NCBI RefSeq assembly: GCF_003171515.1
Contig: NC_089390.1
Span: 4,774,001 to 4,838,000, forward strand
DNA from: Pyrenophora tritici-repentis
Lineage: Eukaryota > Ascomycota > Dothideomycetes > Pleosporales > Pleosporaceae
Reading direction: 5' to 3'
Length of the DNA stretch: 64,000 nucleotides
Below, piece by piece: positions 12,749 through 24,017 of this stretch. Each line of letters begins with the position of its first letter. Position 1 is the stretch's first letter. The position numbers and the translations under genes were made by a program. The notes beneath the pieces were generated by a model. The model ran no database searches and had not been told where the DNA came from. It saw nothing but the letters and a program-made list of their open reading frames with translations.

Positions 12749-13656
12749 ATACCCTCTGTCGCCCGACTGCCTGTCACGCTCCACGAGTTCCCTTGGTCAA
12801 ATTTCTTTCGATCGAAATCCACTTTTGGGCGTAGCGTTGTGGCGTTGCTCTTCTATGCCCACCAAATTTGCAACGGTTTGGGCCCGTTGCCTTCTTCATC
12901 ACTGCGCAAATTTTGCATATCTCCACCAAAGACGGTCAAGGTGCGAGATTGGCGTTGTTTGCGGCGGGATTCCCTTGTCCCCCTTTTTTCTTTGCTTCAC
13001 AACATCAACGCGTAAGATGCAAAGCAAGTTGCGCACGCCACGGTGAGAATACGAAACGAGTCGGTAACGCGGTATTTCTGGACACGAGAAGAGCAGGGAT
13101 GAAGATGAAGCTAGGAAATATAGACTGGACGAGAGGAAGGCCATGAAAAGCTTCCTTCTCGAACGACGGTGTGGACGAGGATTTTTATTGGCTGTACATT
13201 TGAATGTGTGTGTATATGGTGAAACGCCGGGTGGGACGGGCCTTTCTTTGGCTGGCTGACGCTGTCTTTTACGACGCGTGGTAGTAAACAACCGTTTTCT
13301 TAAAGTTAATGGGGGGATTGTGCTTCTCGTTGCGCGCATTGTCAATATCAAATACCCAGATTTTTACTCTTAATCTTTGTGTTACTAACCTCCTTTGAAT
13401 TTCGTGACAAAATGGAGTGAATGATCGATCGGCAGCCGTCTTCTCCAGTCCACAAGATACGGAGTTTGGCAAGGGCACGTCGATATAATCAGGCATAGCA
13501 AGATGTAGGCATTTGTGTACAATATCAGCTTTAATCTACCAACAGTAGAACGAGACTTGACACCCTAGTATACAAAGATCATTGAAGGCGCTGGATGTGC
13601 CTATCAAGAATGAAATACCAGGATGTACCCACGCTGTCACTGTCAAGTATTCCATG
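12749..13656. other. Intergenic stretch between convergent genes
   Basis: This holds the 3' flanks of the kinase gene (+) and of the zinc-finger locus (-). Only short motif-free frames occur; I see no gene. Confidence 0.5.
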
Positions 13657-15323
13657 TCACCCAGGTGCAGACACACAAGTCCACAGCAAGTAAACCCTCA
13701 TCCACATACCCCCACTCAGCCAACCCTCTCTTTCCCCTTCGCCCTCCTCCCCCTCACCCCTCCCCTCACACCTCCTAACATGCCTCTCAAAGTTATCTTT
13801 CCGACTCCATTCCTTCCCCGGATTCTCGCACCCCTCAACCGTACACCAGAAGCGGTCCGCAGCCCGGTACTGCTCCGGGTGTCTGGTATACTGGTGGCGA
13901 TCCAGGTCGGCTCGTAGGCCAAAGGGCGCTGTGCAGACGATGCATGTGTAGCGTAGGTTGTGTCTGCGGTTGTGGTGGTTGCGGCGTAGGCCGGGGGTGC
14001 GGAAGGTGAGGCGGCAGGAGGGGCATTGGAATACGGGGGTGGAGGGGCTGGTGGGGGGAGTGCGAGGTTGTTGTTGTTGTGGATGGGGAGGTGGTGGTGC
14101 TGGAGGGGGTGGTTGAGGAGGCGGGGCTTGTGGTTGTTGAGATGGGGCTGGATTTGTTGGAGTAGGATAGTGGTGTTGAGAATGAGGTTGAGGAGGAAGT
14201 TTCCATCATGTGGCTTCGCTGATTCCGACGTTTCTCTTGTTTCTGGGTTGACTTTCCGTGATCGTGGGATGATTCACTCGGGACATCGATAATTGACAGG
14301 CGATGAAGATCTTGCAGACTCTCGCGGAGAGTCGAGATTCGCTGAACGGAATTGCGGTCGGAGAGTGGGCTAGGGGATGTCCTTTGGCTACCTTTGTTGG
14401 TAGTATCTATGTTTGATGCGTCCATCCCTATGTAATATGGAGGTCTGTCGTATATAGATGCTGGTCGACCTCGGGAAGGAAGTGATAACGATGACAGATA
14501 GATAGCGTGTTCTTCGGCTTGTAGGACGCGGTTCGGTCGGTACTCTACGTCACGCGGGTTGACGAAATTGATTTGAACGTTTATGTCCTGCTTCCTTGGG
14601 TATCTACTACTTCCAGTGCCCGCTGAGCCGAAGCCAGTGTTTATTGGATGACCTGTCAATTCATAGTTAGTTACAACTTGAACATGTAGATCATGACATT
14701 CTGAGCTTACTTCTGTGGTCTGGTTCCGTAAAGTAGTACTCCTTACTGAATGGAGATGTTCGTTTTGAAGCAGAAGATGACTCTCCGTTCGTAGGAGTAT
14801 ACCTCGATAAGCTGTTTGATACTGGCGGATATTGTGAAAAAGGCGAAACGTCGCTCCTTGGTGTTCCAGCATCAAGCTCTAGGGGAGCTACCGGGGATAG
14901 TGGGGAATAGTACGACGATGAGTCTCCCTCATATTTGTACAAAGATTTAGTGGAATTCGAACATATCTCAACGACCGGTGAAAAGGTTTCATCGACGGGT
15001 GACTCCAAGCCCACAGGTGTCGCCCCCAGCCTCATGATCCTCCTCCTCCTCAAGAGACACCATACTGCAACAAGAATAACAACAAAGCAAACCAAGGATA
15101 CGGTGAGGCCAATGGCGAGTGAAACATCGTTGTGGGAAGACAATGCTCGCCTGCTGTAGGATGGCGCAGCAGTACGTTCTGTGGAGCGGCGTTGAGTAAT
15201 GATGGGGGCCATTGTGCGTGGTGAAGAGAAAGTAGCACTAGGGCAGTTATTTTGGGCGAGCTCGGAGCATGAAATGCTCTTATTATAGAACCTTGGGACC
15301 TCCAGAGAGGCGGAGCGAGGCAT
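13657..15323 (-). CDS. Single-pass membrane protein locus with C-terminal C2H2 zinc fingers (join uncertain)
   Basis: Exon 1 (15323-14711) encodes 204 residues with one strong hydrophobic segment at 67-91 (IGLTVSLVCFVVILVAVW) followed by RRRR. A 58-nt intron (14710-14653; GTAAGC, CTAAC, GACAG) joins it to a second exon that continues S-H-P-I-N-T-G-F-G with Ser/Thr-rich sequence. From 14034 downward another frame, open from 14205 to the stop at 13657-13659, encodes three zinc fingers. These are CPSC-x12-H-x4-H, CIVC-x12-H-x4-H and a C-x4-C...H-x3-C finger containing EWSRKDNFERH. This frame has no usable ATG, so it must be reached by splicing from exon 2. Candidate donors are GTGAAT or GTCAAC between about 14275 and 14240; candidate acceptors are CCAG sites within 14205-14035. 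If that is right, the product has a transmembrane segment and DNA-binding-type fingers in one chain. Two overlapping genes or a sequence error are alternatives. Confidence 0.6.
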
Positions 15324-16673
15324 ACTGTTATGAACTTACTAGAGCCAACCAAACATGCAGGTGGCGTTGACTTGGAGGACTTCGTCCTTTTCAGGATCCA
15401 GAAGCAATTCCTGCTCTTGGAGATATCGATCGCATCAAATGTAGGCGTTCCATTGGCACGATGGAAAGGCAAACATACATGCGAGCTGCGTCCTAGTAGG
15501 CTGATGTCCTGCTTTTTGCCCTCATCATGCACATTAAAGCGTGATGACCATACAGAAGAAAATAATCTGATCATTCTCTTTGTATCCATCATTATGGCAT
15601 CATAGCATATTCCTGTTGGAACAGAGGAGGTAGTATGCCTCCGGGACTGATCCAAGGTGCCGTAAGTACAGTAAAATGTCTTGGTTGCAGGAAAATGGTA
15701 GTCAGTCGTAATAGTGTTCCACAGAACAGACATTAGAGCCACTTATTATCTTTATTTTCATTATTCGTCCGTTCCATATCTTGGCTCACAGGATTCGCAA
15801 TTTCCTACACACTTCACTGAATTGCTATTGATTTGTTGATACCCCGCATGCTTGAGTTCTTTTTTTCATGTCACACTGCATATTCCGGTCTGTTATTAAA
15901 TGACACGGCGGCAAGGCAGCAGTCAGATGCGTTAGTCCAGAGAGGTAGGCCTCCATAACAAGACGCTAGGTAGAAGTGAAGTGAGAGTTGGAGGCATATT
16001 GAAACCTTTGGAAGGTCCTCCAATTGTGCGCTAGACCAATTGTGCTAAACAAACCGCGGCAAGTCATGGACGAGAGGAATACCATTCAAACCTTTGCATG
16101 TGCTGCTTGCAGCAAGGCTGAGGACGGAGGCATACTGATAAGCGCCGACCCCGGAGAGTGATCGGGCAGTACATGTATAGTTGTGCTTGTGCCGCCTATT
16201 TACTTCTGGTTTCTATTGCCTCATGGCTTTGTTGTCGTGGTTAAGAGCCCACAAGATGCGTTCTTTCACAACATACACTGCATGCGAAAAGAGGCAGACG
16301 ATGACGTAGTGCAATATAACCCGAATTCACTCATACAGCCAGTCATCGTCCTGCGGCAGGACCAGGGCAAAGAACATTATTGTGAAGGTGGCATGAAAGG
16401 ACTGTAAATCGGGCGGGTCTTGTTGCCTTGCAGTCTAGGCAAGAACATACCGAGGTCGCAGTGTGGAGGACTAAGATGACTAAACGACACATCCCGAAGA
16501 AGCTAGACCATTATCACCGCAAATATGTGGCAGGAACATCGAGATGAAACTGATGTTTGGGTATCGGATATGAACGCCGCTTTTCCATCCTGCCCTAGGA
16601 TGATTTTCCCATACTCGAGGTTGAACTCCTCCAACTTAACAGAAATAAATCACATGCTAGTCATGGCTCCGGC
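15324..16673. other. Intergenic stretch
   Basis: Upstream of the membrane/zinc-finger gene and downstream of SNF12, both on the minus strand. It contains no convincing coding frame. A tRNA-like segment near 15990-16060 (minus strand) is discussed in the findings. Confidence 0.45.
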
Positions 16674-18414
16674 TTAATGAGGCTTGATATTGGACCTCGC
16701 CAACCACAATGCCACACTTTCCTTCGCGACCTCACTGCCCCATACGCCGTCAGCCCCTCCTCGTCGCCACTCCTCACCCGAAACATCTTCCCCACCACCG
16801 CGAGTGGCCTCGCCGAGAAGCACCTCCAGATCTCGCTTTTGGCTGGACAGCCAGCGCTTGAAGAAGGTCACTGGATCCTTTGACATGCTGGTAAAGAAGG
16901 CGTGCTTTGCCTTGGATTGGCCGATTGCGCCCATCAATAGCACAAGCTGCTCATCGATCTTTTGAATTTCTTGGAGGGTTTGGATGCTGTCTGGCCGGCG
17001 GAGTATGTCCTGGAACAAAGGCTGCATCGGGTCCTCAAGCGCTACCTGAACATCGTATACGGTAGGCTCGGAGGGAGCCCTGCCGGAGTCGGCGGGTGGT
17101 GAGATGTAATCCTTGTCGACTCGTATGGTGTACTGTAGTTGGATGGGTGGGAGTGTGGTTAGGTGCTGCTTGATGAGCTGAGGCAGGTTCGGGAAGAAGA
17201 AATGATCCTGGCCGCCAAACAGAGCTTTCAGTCTAGCGTCGCATGCAAATTTGCGCTCGTCCTCTTCCTGCTGTAGATGCTGTGACCTAGCGTACTCCCA
17301 AATGCCCATGAGAATACCGGCCCGGTCCTCCTCGTCGGTATCCAGAAGCTCGGCGAGCGGTTTGCTCAAGCGGAATACCTCGGGGTTCTGGTACCGCTGG
17401 AGATTGATGGTGATGTTGATGTTCTCGTCGCCTTTTCGCTCAAATTCGAGTTCGCTGAAGTTGGCCTCTTTTGCAGTGGGGTTCTCGGGTCGCTTCCACT
17501 CGATCTGGGTGAAGTTGTCGGGTTGTAAGCTCTTGGCACGGTCGAAGTCAATGTTGATGGACGTGAAGTAATGTGAGAACATCTTCGGCTTTGCAGCTGG
17601 CTTAGATTCGGCTCCATCTTCGTCCCTATTCACTAATCAGTCAAGTTCGGATAGTATATGATACATGCACCAATCGAGGATGCTCTGGCGCAGATGCAAA
17701 ATTGCGTTAGCGGTCGACCTGGTACGTACATGGCATCGGCGTCCTTTTCTTCTTCCTCGTCCTCTTCGAGACCCTCGTCCCCCTCCTCATCGAGCAGGCG
17801 GCCCTGGATCTTCACGCGGTACGTGGCGTTGTTCTCGCTCTCAAAGTCGAAAGCGTCGGCGTCGATGCCGCTGCTCTGCCAAGGCTGGTTTTCAGCCGTG
17901 TTTGATATCCATATGCGCATAGTCCCATAGCGCGATGCGCGCGAGTGGTGCTTGGAGTCCATGACATCGAGCTTCTTGCGCATCATGGTCGCGTCTAGGG
18001 TGCGCTCGACCTCGCGCAATTCCTTGTAGCGAGCCACGCCGTCGCCGATGCACACATCTTCGACGCCCTCGGGGATGTTCTTGTCGGTCGGGTTCTTGGC
18101 GATGCGGCGCATCTTTTCGCGACGCTCAGCTTCGGCGCGCTGGGTGGCCTGGATACTGGCGCTGTTGTACTGGGGTTGCGCGACGGGGTGTTGTGGATGG
18201 ACAATGGGGCCTGGGTTGCGGAACAAGTGAGCGAGGTCGTTCCTACTAATCATCGTCTTTTACGGCGTGTGTGCGCAGGCGGCAGGAGCAATGGACGTGG
18301 TGGTGAAGTGAAAGCTGTGGTGGACGGTTCGTACTTACCTGGTCGTCGGGAGGGAGTGGCCGCATTGTGCTGTTGCGGATAATTATATCCCCGTGCCTGA
18401 TAGTTCGGCTGCAT
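16674..18414 (-). CDS. snf12: SWI/SNF complex subunit SNF12 (SMARCD/BAF60 family, SWIB domain)
   Basis: Three exons (18414-18339, 18210-17730, 17625-16674) encode about 502 residues. Exon 1 encodes a Gln/Asn-rich start (MQPNYQARGYNYPQQHN) and has a perfect GTAAGT donor. The 128-nt intron ends at AACCCAG, and the join reads SRRPGPIVHPQHPVAQPQ. The second intron (17729-17626, 104 nt) joins DADAM to DEDGAESKP. The C-terminal half holds the SWIB/MDM2 domain, beginning around RAGILMGIWEYARSQ and including FFFPNLPQLIKQHL. The N-terminal half has the conserved DKNIPEG segment and an acidic Glu/Asp-rich stretch. The family is a structural subunit of SWI/SNF and, as Rsc6, of RSC chromatin remodellers, acting in the nucleus. 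A fungus may carry one gene serving both, so the name SNF12 versus Rsc6/Ssr3 is not settled by sequence alone. Confidence 0.9.
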
Positions 18415-18743
18415 ATTCGAAAGCGTGCAAAAATGAACGGCAGCGGAATTTGCGATGCGGGCGCGTCAGTGGAGATGGAAGGTGGATAGGATGGTAACTT
18501 TCTCCGGAGACGCGTCGAGGTTTAGGTACGTCCTACATGCACGGATACTGTTAGCTCCCCCTATGTATGCGGGGCAACAACCCCCCCCCCTCCCCCACCC
18601 AGCCCTCAATGCACACGCTTATCCGTCTGGCCGTCTTGGGCCTCATCAAAACCAGATACATACGTGTGATTTGCAGGTAGTGCTCAAGAAGAGCTACTTG
18701 TTGCTGCTCACATCTGTCCTCCTTCACTGCTTATGCACTGCTC
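18415..18743. other. Divergent promoter region SNF12 / amidohydrolase
   Basis: 329 bp between two divergent start codons. It contains a run of about ten C residues followed by C/T-rich sequence near 18579-18600, common in fungal promoters. No gene is seen. Confidence 0.45.
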
Positions 18744-20344
18744 TTGGCATCCCATCACTGTCACTCGGTAAAGTCGTCCAGCTGTCTCTCAGTTCTACGC
18801 ATCATCGTGCTTCTTCCTTGTCTTTGTGCCTTTATTAGTTGCACTGCTTCATCCGCAATCTCATCGCACCACAACCCCTGGAACCGTCTCGTCAGTGAAG
18901 AGACGCAAAGCATGCTGGATCAAGAACTAGGCGAACCTCTCAGCAGGATTACAAACGTTCGCATACCACATCAACCGTCGTCATCGCTCTGGGACATCGC
19001 CATTGAGGATGGAAAGATAGCCTCAGTAGACGCCCACGACAGCTCATTGGTCCACAATAGCAAAGACATGCTAGATGGAGGCAACCGTCTCATTGCGCCT
19101 TCGCTTTGTCACGCCCACATCCATCTCGACAAATGCTTCCTTCTTCAAGACCCCAAATTTCTTGATCTCCAAATCGAAAGTGGCGACTTCAAGGAGGCTA
19201 TGGAGATGACGGGCGAGGCAAAGTCGAGGTTTGAGGAAGATGATCTGCTCAGGAGGGGCACCCGTCTGATCGAAGAAAGCATCCAGCATGGTGTCACAGC
19301 TATGAGAGCATTTGTAGAAGTTGATGGGGTAGTACAGTTGAAGTGTTTACATGCGGGTCTCGCATTGAAGCAAAGGTTCGAAGATCGATGTGAAGTGCAG
19401 ATCTGCGCATTCGCCCAGCTCCCGCTATTTTCTGGTGAGGATGGAGGTGCAGAAGTAAGGAAGTTGATGACTACAGCTGCATCTTACAAGAATGTGGACG
19501 TGCTTGGAAGTACGCCCTATGTTGAAGATAACGAAGAGAAACCTAAAGATAATGTGCGATGGATTACTCAATTAGCCCTGAAGTATCACAAACATCTGGA
19601 CCTCCACCTAGACTACTTCCTGGAAGAAGACAGACAGCCTTTGGTCTGGGAAACACTGAGCATGTTCAAAGAACTAGAATGGGAGAGTAAAGGCGGAGAC
19701 AAACAGATTACACTAGGTCATTGTACCCGACTGACGAGATTTCGGAACGACGAGTGGGCGCATCTGAAACAAGAGGTAGGCAGCCTTCCCGTCTCTTTCG
19801 TCGGCCTGCCGACTTCTGATCTTTTCATGATGCGAACACCGGAGAACGTACGAGGGACATTGCCTATAACTGAACTGATCATCGAGCACGGCTTCGATGC
19901 AGCAATTGCTGTGAATAATGTGGGTAATGCATTTACGCCGTATGGCAACTGTGATCCTCTGGTAAGACCTGTTCCTCTCAATTCAGATGATATTCGACAA
20001 CTAAGTCCATCCTCTAGAGTATTGCTTCTCTGGGGGTTGGTTTGTACCAGGCTGGGACAAAGAAAGATGCGGAGCTACTATATGTAAGTGACCCTTGTCC
20101 TCCTGAGGCCTACCACTGACCATCTGGATTTATGCAGGAAACCGTCTCATCTCGGGCGAAGTCCGCGATTGGCTGCAAGCCAACGTCTTTAGTGCTGAAG
20201 CCTGGACAGCCTGCCGACTTTGTATTGTTCGATAGAATGGATAGCGGTTGGCACTGTAGGAAGAGCATAGTAGAAGTGGTCTACGATGCCGGGTGTACCC
20301 GTCAAACGGTCTTCAGAGGCCGATTGGCTGCACAAAACAGTTGA
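18744..20344 (+). CDS. Cytosine-deaminase-like amidohydrolase
   Basis: Three exons (18744-19961, 20018-20083, 20138-20344) encode up to 496 residues. The join CDP-L-S-I-A-S-L-G-V-G-L-Y-Q is in frame. The metal-binding motif HAHIHLDK (123-130) is that of the CodA/cytosine deaminase branch of the amidohydrolase superfamily. DLHLDY and LGHCTRLT follow at the positions expected of later barrel strands. Where CodA-type enzymes carry the catalytic Asp near the C-terminal end of the barrel, this protein reads AVNNVGNAFTPYG, so the usual Asp appears to be Asn. The frame upstream of residue 57 contains a hydrophobic stretch (IIVLLPCLCAFI) that may be a signal sequence or merely untranslated leader. 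The in-frame ATG at 18912 would give a conventional cytosolic enzyme. The natural substrate is unknown. Confidence 0.85.
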
Positions 20345-20933
20345 AAGATACTGACTATGACATGTTATTACAAATGACCGCTACGCTGCAGGTCACCGAT
20401 GCAATGACGCAAGGTTATTTCCAGTAACAGTCATCGTAGCATACATGCAAACGCTGACGGATGATCTCTGCGGGCTTTGATGGAGCCTCGTCTCATATGC
20501 GCTAGTTGTTACGTGCCCCACTCATCGGCCTTGGTGAATTGCGAAGGGTGGGTGCTCATGTTGGCGTTGATCGTGACTTCCTTTCACAACTGCAACTGTC
20601 ATTGAGTGGGGCCCGATACCGTGCTCGTGACACCTCGCACAAACAACCCATCGAGCATGCTACTGCGCATATCCGTCTACTGTATTTTATACAAACGCTG
20701 AACCGCGTCTATATCACTGTGAGCTCGAAGAGCGGTGTGACGGTTCACGTGTTTGTCTCATCTTCACCACTGGAGGGCGCAATCTGCTACCACACTCGGC
20801 TACCAAAAGCACCGACCTGCACCACGACTGTAAGATTCGACGGCCAATTCAGCAAATACGCCACGTTGACAACCAAGACTATAATCAGGTCGTCAGTATC
20901 AGGTCGTCAGTGAGACCCAACCAAGTCGCCATC
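20345..20933. other. Intergenic stretch
   Basis: No gene is seen. A short direct repeat (ATCAGGTCGTCAGT, twice) lies at about 20884-20911, just before the next start codon. Confidence 0.45.
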
Positions 20934-23011
20934 ATGGACACTCACAGCGTCGGCGAAGCGCAACCTCCCGTGGCTGAGTCGCCAAGTATTAACGGCTTAG
21001 GACACCCTACAGTGGCGGAAGACAACCGCGGACAAGTTCATCATCATTTTCCAGTATTCAACCGTTCAACTACTACCATCTCGGATGTCGTTGATACATT
21101 TCTAAGCAATATCAAGGTAAGCTATTGTCGTTGAGACACCGTATTACTCTCTTCTCGCAGATACTTTCTAACATTCAAAGTTGCGTTTTGGTGACAACTC
21201 GTCTGAGGTGGCTACCATCCTCAACGTGTTGGGCGCGTTCAGAGCCGGGAAGGCGTCGAAGAAAGACACTCTTATCACGATCCGGATTACCCTTGGTAAC
21301 CAAATAGATCTAAAGCAAGACCTGATGAACATACTGTTCCATGGAGACGCAGACTGGGGCATGGGCGATTTCGATTTTAGCTGCCATCAACCCACCAATC
21401 CTCCTAGTCCTAGCCCGCGATTCCTACAGCCGGTCCATCAGCCTCAGATGCACCTACCTTCTCCAACATGGTTCAAAGGTAGCCAGGCGTTCATGTCAAG
21501 TATCCCAGCTGTGACGGGTGGCTATATTGGGCACTTTGGCTATGACCAGTCTGCTTCACCAGCAACACTGCAGACACCCCCGGGTCCTTTTGGCACTCCC
21601 AATGCGTTTACATCGCCTCATGTAGCTGAACCATTGTCGTATAAACATCAAATGAGAGAAACCTACGAGACGGAGACGAGCCCTCAAGGCCTACATTTTG
21701 ATCACATACAGCCTGGATGGGGCCGATCAGAGCACCGTAAGAACATCTCAATGCCATTCGGTTCGAGTGGAATCTTGGAGAACTTCTACTGACATAAGTA
21801 TAGAATCTACTCCTTACTATGGCCAAACCTGCTCCCCCGAGGCGTTCAACCCGGTGCTTCATCGTGCACAATCCTTTGCTAGCCACCATGTGGAAACTTC
21901 CACCTCCTCCCATGGGAATCGCCCACATGAAGTTGTGTCGTCTGAGAGGACAACTTCTGCAACAGCCAGCCCATCTATTCTCGGAGCTCCCATTGCAGTT
22001 CCTGTAGGTCAGCTTTTGGATGACTCGCACGAACCTCCGAAGAAGCGTCGCCGCCAAAAATCGACCACCCGCCTTCAGTCAAGGGACAGTACATGCGTAG
22101 AAAACGATCCCGGAGACGAGGAGCCCACCCCTTCAGTACACAACACCCAATCGACCCTTTCAACCCAGCCAACGAAGGAGCACAAGGAGAACCAAGCTCA
22201 GGAAGGAGGCTTTGCACCGTACATACACAAGCTTTGTGGAAAGGGCTTCTCTACTAGGTCTAAAGTCAAGAAGCATCATTGGGGAACAAAGATGGATGAT
22301 CTGGAAACAACTACAGGTTGTTGGGCGAAGCACAAGAAGCCAAACATGACTTGGAATGAGCATCCAAGCTGCCAAGATGCATCAACGGCGATCAAGAAAA
22401 TCAGTCCTGCTTTGAAGAGACAGAGGCCGTCCAGGAAGAGAGCTTCATCAGTTTCACCACCGGTGCCCACTCCTCACGACCTTCCTCAACCCTCTACCGA
22501 TCTGTATGATCCGCACGGAGAGGCTCTTACTGTCAGAGACCCAGGTTCATATCATTCTCATTACCTCCCTAGTCGAACCAGTTTTGACAATCTGCTCACT
22601 GCTGTCAATGTGGCCGCCCAAGTCGATGCACCACAGCCGCAAGGACGCATCGACTCCGTGGTCTCTCAGCTTGATGCTCAGGCAGCCGCTATCGAACGTA
22701 ATAGGCAGTATGTTGCCAATTGGCAAGAAACCTCCGGTATCCCTCAAAGTGAGTCCGCATACGGTCGACATCACCCATACACTGCGCAGGGACTTGGCAT
22801 TAGCTACCCGTTCGGGGGCATACATGTACCTCTGGACGTAGCGCTACCAGGCCGAAGGGCAGCCCGTGCACCCAATCCTTCTCCAGGTTCTCCCACAGAT
22901 GGTTATTGGGATGATACCAATACGCGTATCTTGGACGACATGCATAGCAGGGGCGCTACTCTCCAGCCACCTTTCTCTCCCAAGTCAGAACCAAAGAACA
23001 GGCGGATCTAG
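20934..23011 (+). CDS. Orphan nuclear protein with PAH-like helix region and degenerate zinc-finger
   Basis: Three exons (20934-21116, 21181-21736, 21804-23011) encode about 648 residues; both introns (64 and 67 nt) have CTAAC or CTGAC branch points. Residues about 51-115, read across the first splice junction (DVVDTFLSNIK-LRFGDN... to DLMNILF), resemble a paired amphipathic helix of the SIN3 type in length and spacing. A basic cluster PPKKRRRQK (324-332) could be a nuclear localisation signal. Residues 390-436 hold a Cys/His region (LCGKGFSTRSKVKKHH, then GCWAKHKKP and NEHPSC) like a decayed or atypical C2H2 finger. The rest is Pro/Ser/Gln-rich. The combination suggests a transcription-associated protein, but that is inference; I know no named orthologue. 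The ATG at 20934 is the first ATG; a GTG 24 nt upstream is in frame but unlikely. Confidence 0.75.
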
Positions 23012-23772
23012 GGCAGTGACTATGTTTCTTATGTTTTGTGCATAGGGTGAAGCTATAGGCCGAGTGATTCAGTGGCCATCCCGCAGTGATGGAGTCTGAA
23101 GTGTATCGATGGGAACCTGGCGGTGGAGGTGCATACGCAGGCCAGCGAAGGATGGAGTTGGACAGGACGACTGTAAATAATCATGTAATGTGTATGGCGG
23201 TGCCTCGGAGGGCGATAGTTGCAAAATGGATCGTGTAACGGGATGTTATGTCAGATGACTTGCCCCCCGCGCTCAATGTTAATGATGTGAGTGTCGGTTG
23301 ACGGTATAGAAGTGTGACAACAAACGATTCCGGAAATACGCAGTTCGCGGCCTTGTTTCTGGATACAGTATACCATCCCCCACTCATCTCCTTACTTGGT
23401 GGCGTGGTCAAGCTTCCGTACAATGGGTAAGCTCACGGCCCACGGACAAGGATGAGCTGCAGGACCCCGGAGCCCAGCCGTTCTCCACATCATCCACCAA
23501 GCTCTCCCCATGTTCTTCTGCAGCGCGTGTAGGTTTTTCCGCGATTTTCCGCGAATCGTGACTTTTGCCGGTGCCTTTTGCCTACCTAATCCCTGCAAAG
23601 TGAGTTGGTTTAGTCGCGATGTTGGAGCTATGACAACCGAGGCTACTGGGCTTGCAAAATTAAGCTGTTCGCAACCGAGATAGAGGTCACAATGGATGTA
23701 GTCACAATTGAGAGAAACAGCAAGATGCGAGTATTTAGTTCATTTGATAACATGGGATGACAGGTTTTGTTT

Positions 23773-23889
23773 CCCCACGCTTGCGGGGAACGATGTCGTT
23801 ATGGAGAGTTTGTGTTCCTGGGGATTGATAACCATGACATCTGTGTCTGGGGGCCTCTCTGCGGGGAAACGCACGTTCCACATCCCCAG
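23773..23889. promoter_or_regulatory. Cluster of six CreA/Mig1-type SYGGRG motifs
   Basis: Motifs fitting SYGGRG occur at 23773-23778 (minus), 23783-23788, 23818-23823, 23847-23852, 23861-23866 (plus) and 23884-23889 (minus). The first two form an inverted repeat (CCCCAC...GCGGGG). About 0.5 such site would be expected by chance in 117 bp at equal base frequencies. CreA is the carbon catabolite repressor of filamentous ascomycetes. The cluster sits 214-330 bp upstream of a secreted sugar epimerase, so glucose repression of that gene is a reasonable inference. Confidence 0.5.
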
Positions 23890-24009
23890 TATGGCCCTAG
23901 TGGCCCTAGTTAGTTCGCGCCTTTACCTGGAGGCTGGAGAGGTAAGATGAACCGGTAAAGGATCCCAGTCATAAATAATTGTGAAGTGGTACTTGCGCCT
24001 TGACAATCC

Positions 24010-24017
24010 TATATAAT
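24010..24017 (+). promoter_or_regulatory. TATA box of the aldose 1-epimerase gene
   Basis: TATATAAT lies 93 bp upstream of the ATG at 24103 and is followed by a C/T-rich leader with CACACCACATCACATCAAG, a common layout for strongly regulated fungal genes. Confidence 0.55.

Noticed and set aside
15050..15742. 230-codon minus-strand frame overlapping the membrane-protein exon
   Set aside because: Different frame from the spliced gene, no motif, and its hydrophobic end is a shadow of the real exon.
23533..23554. TTTTCCGCGA direct repeat as a possible regulatory array
   Set aside because: Only two units, over 500 bp from the nearest start; too little to call a site.
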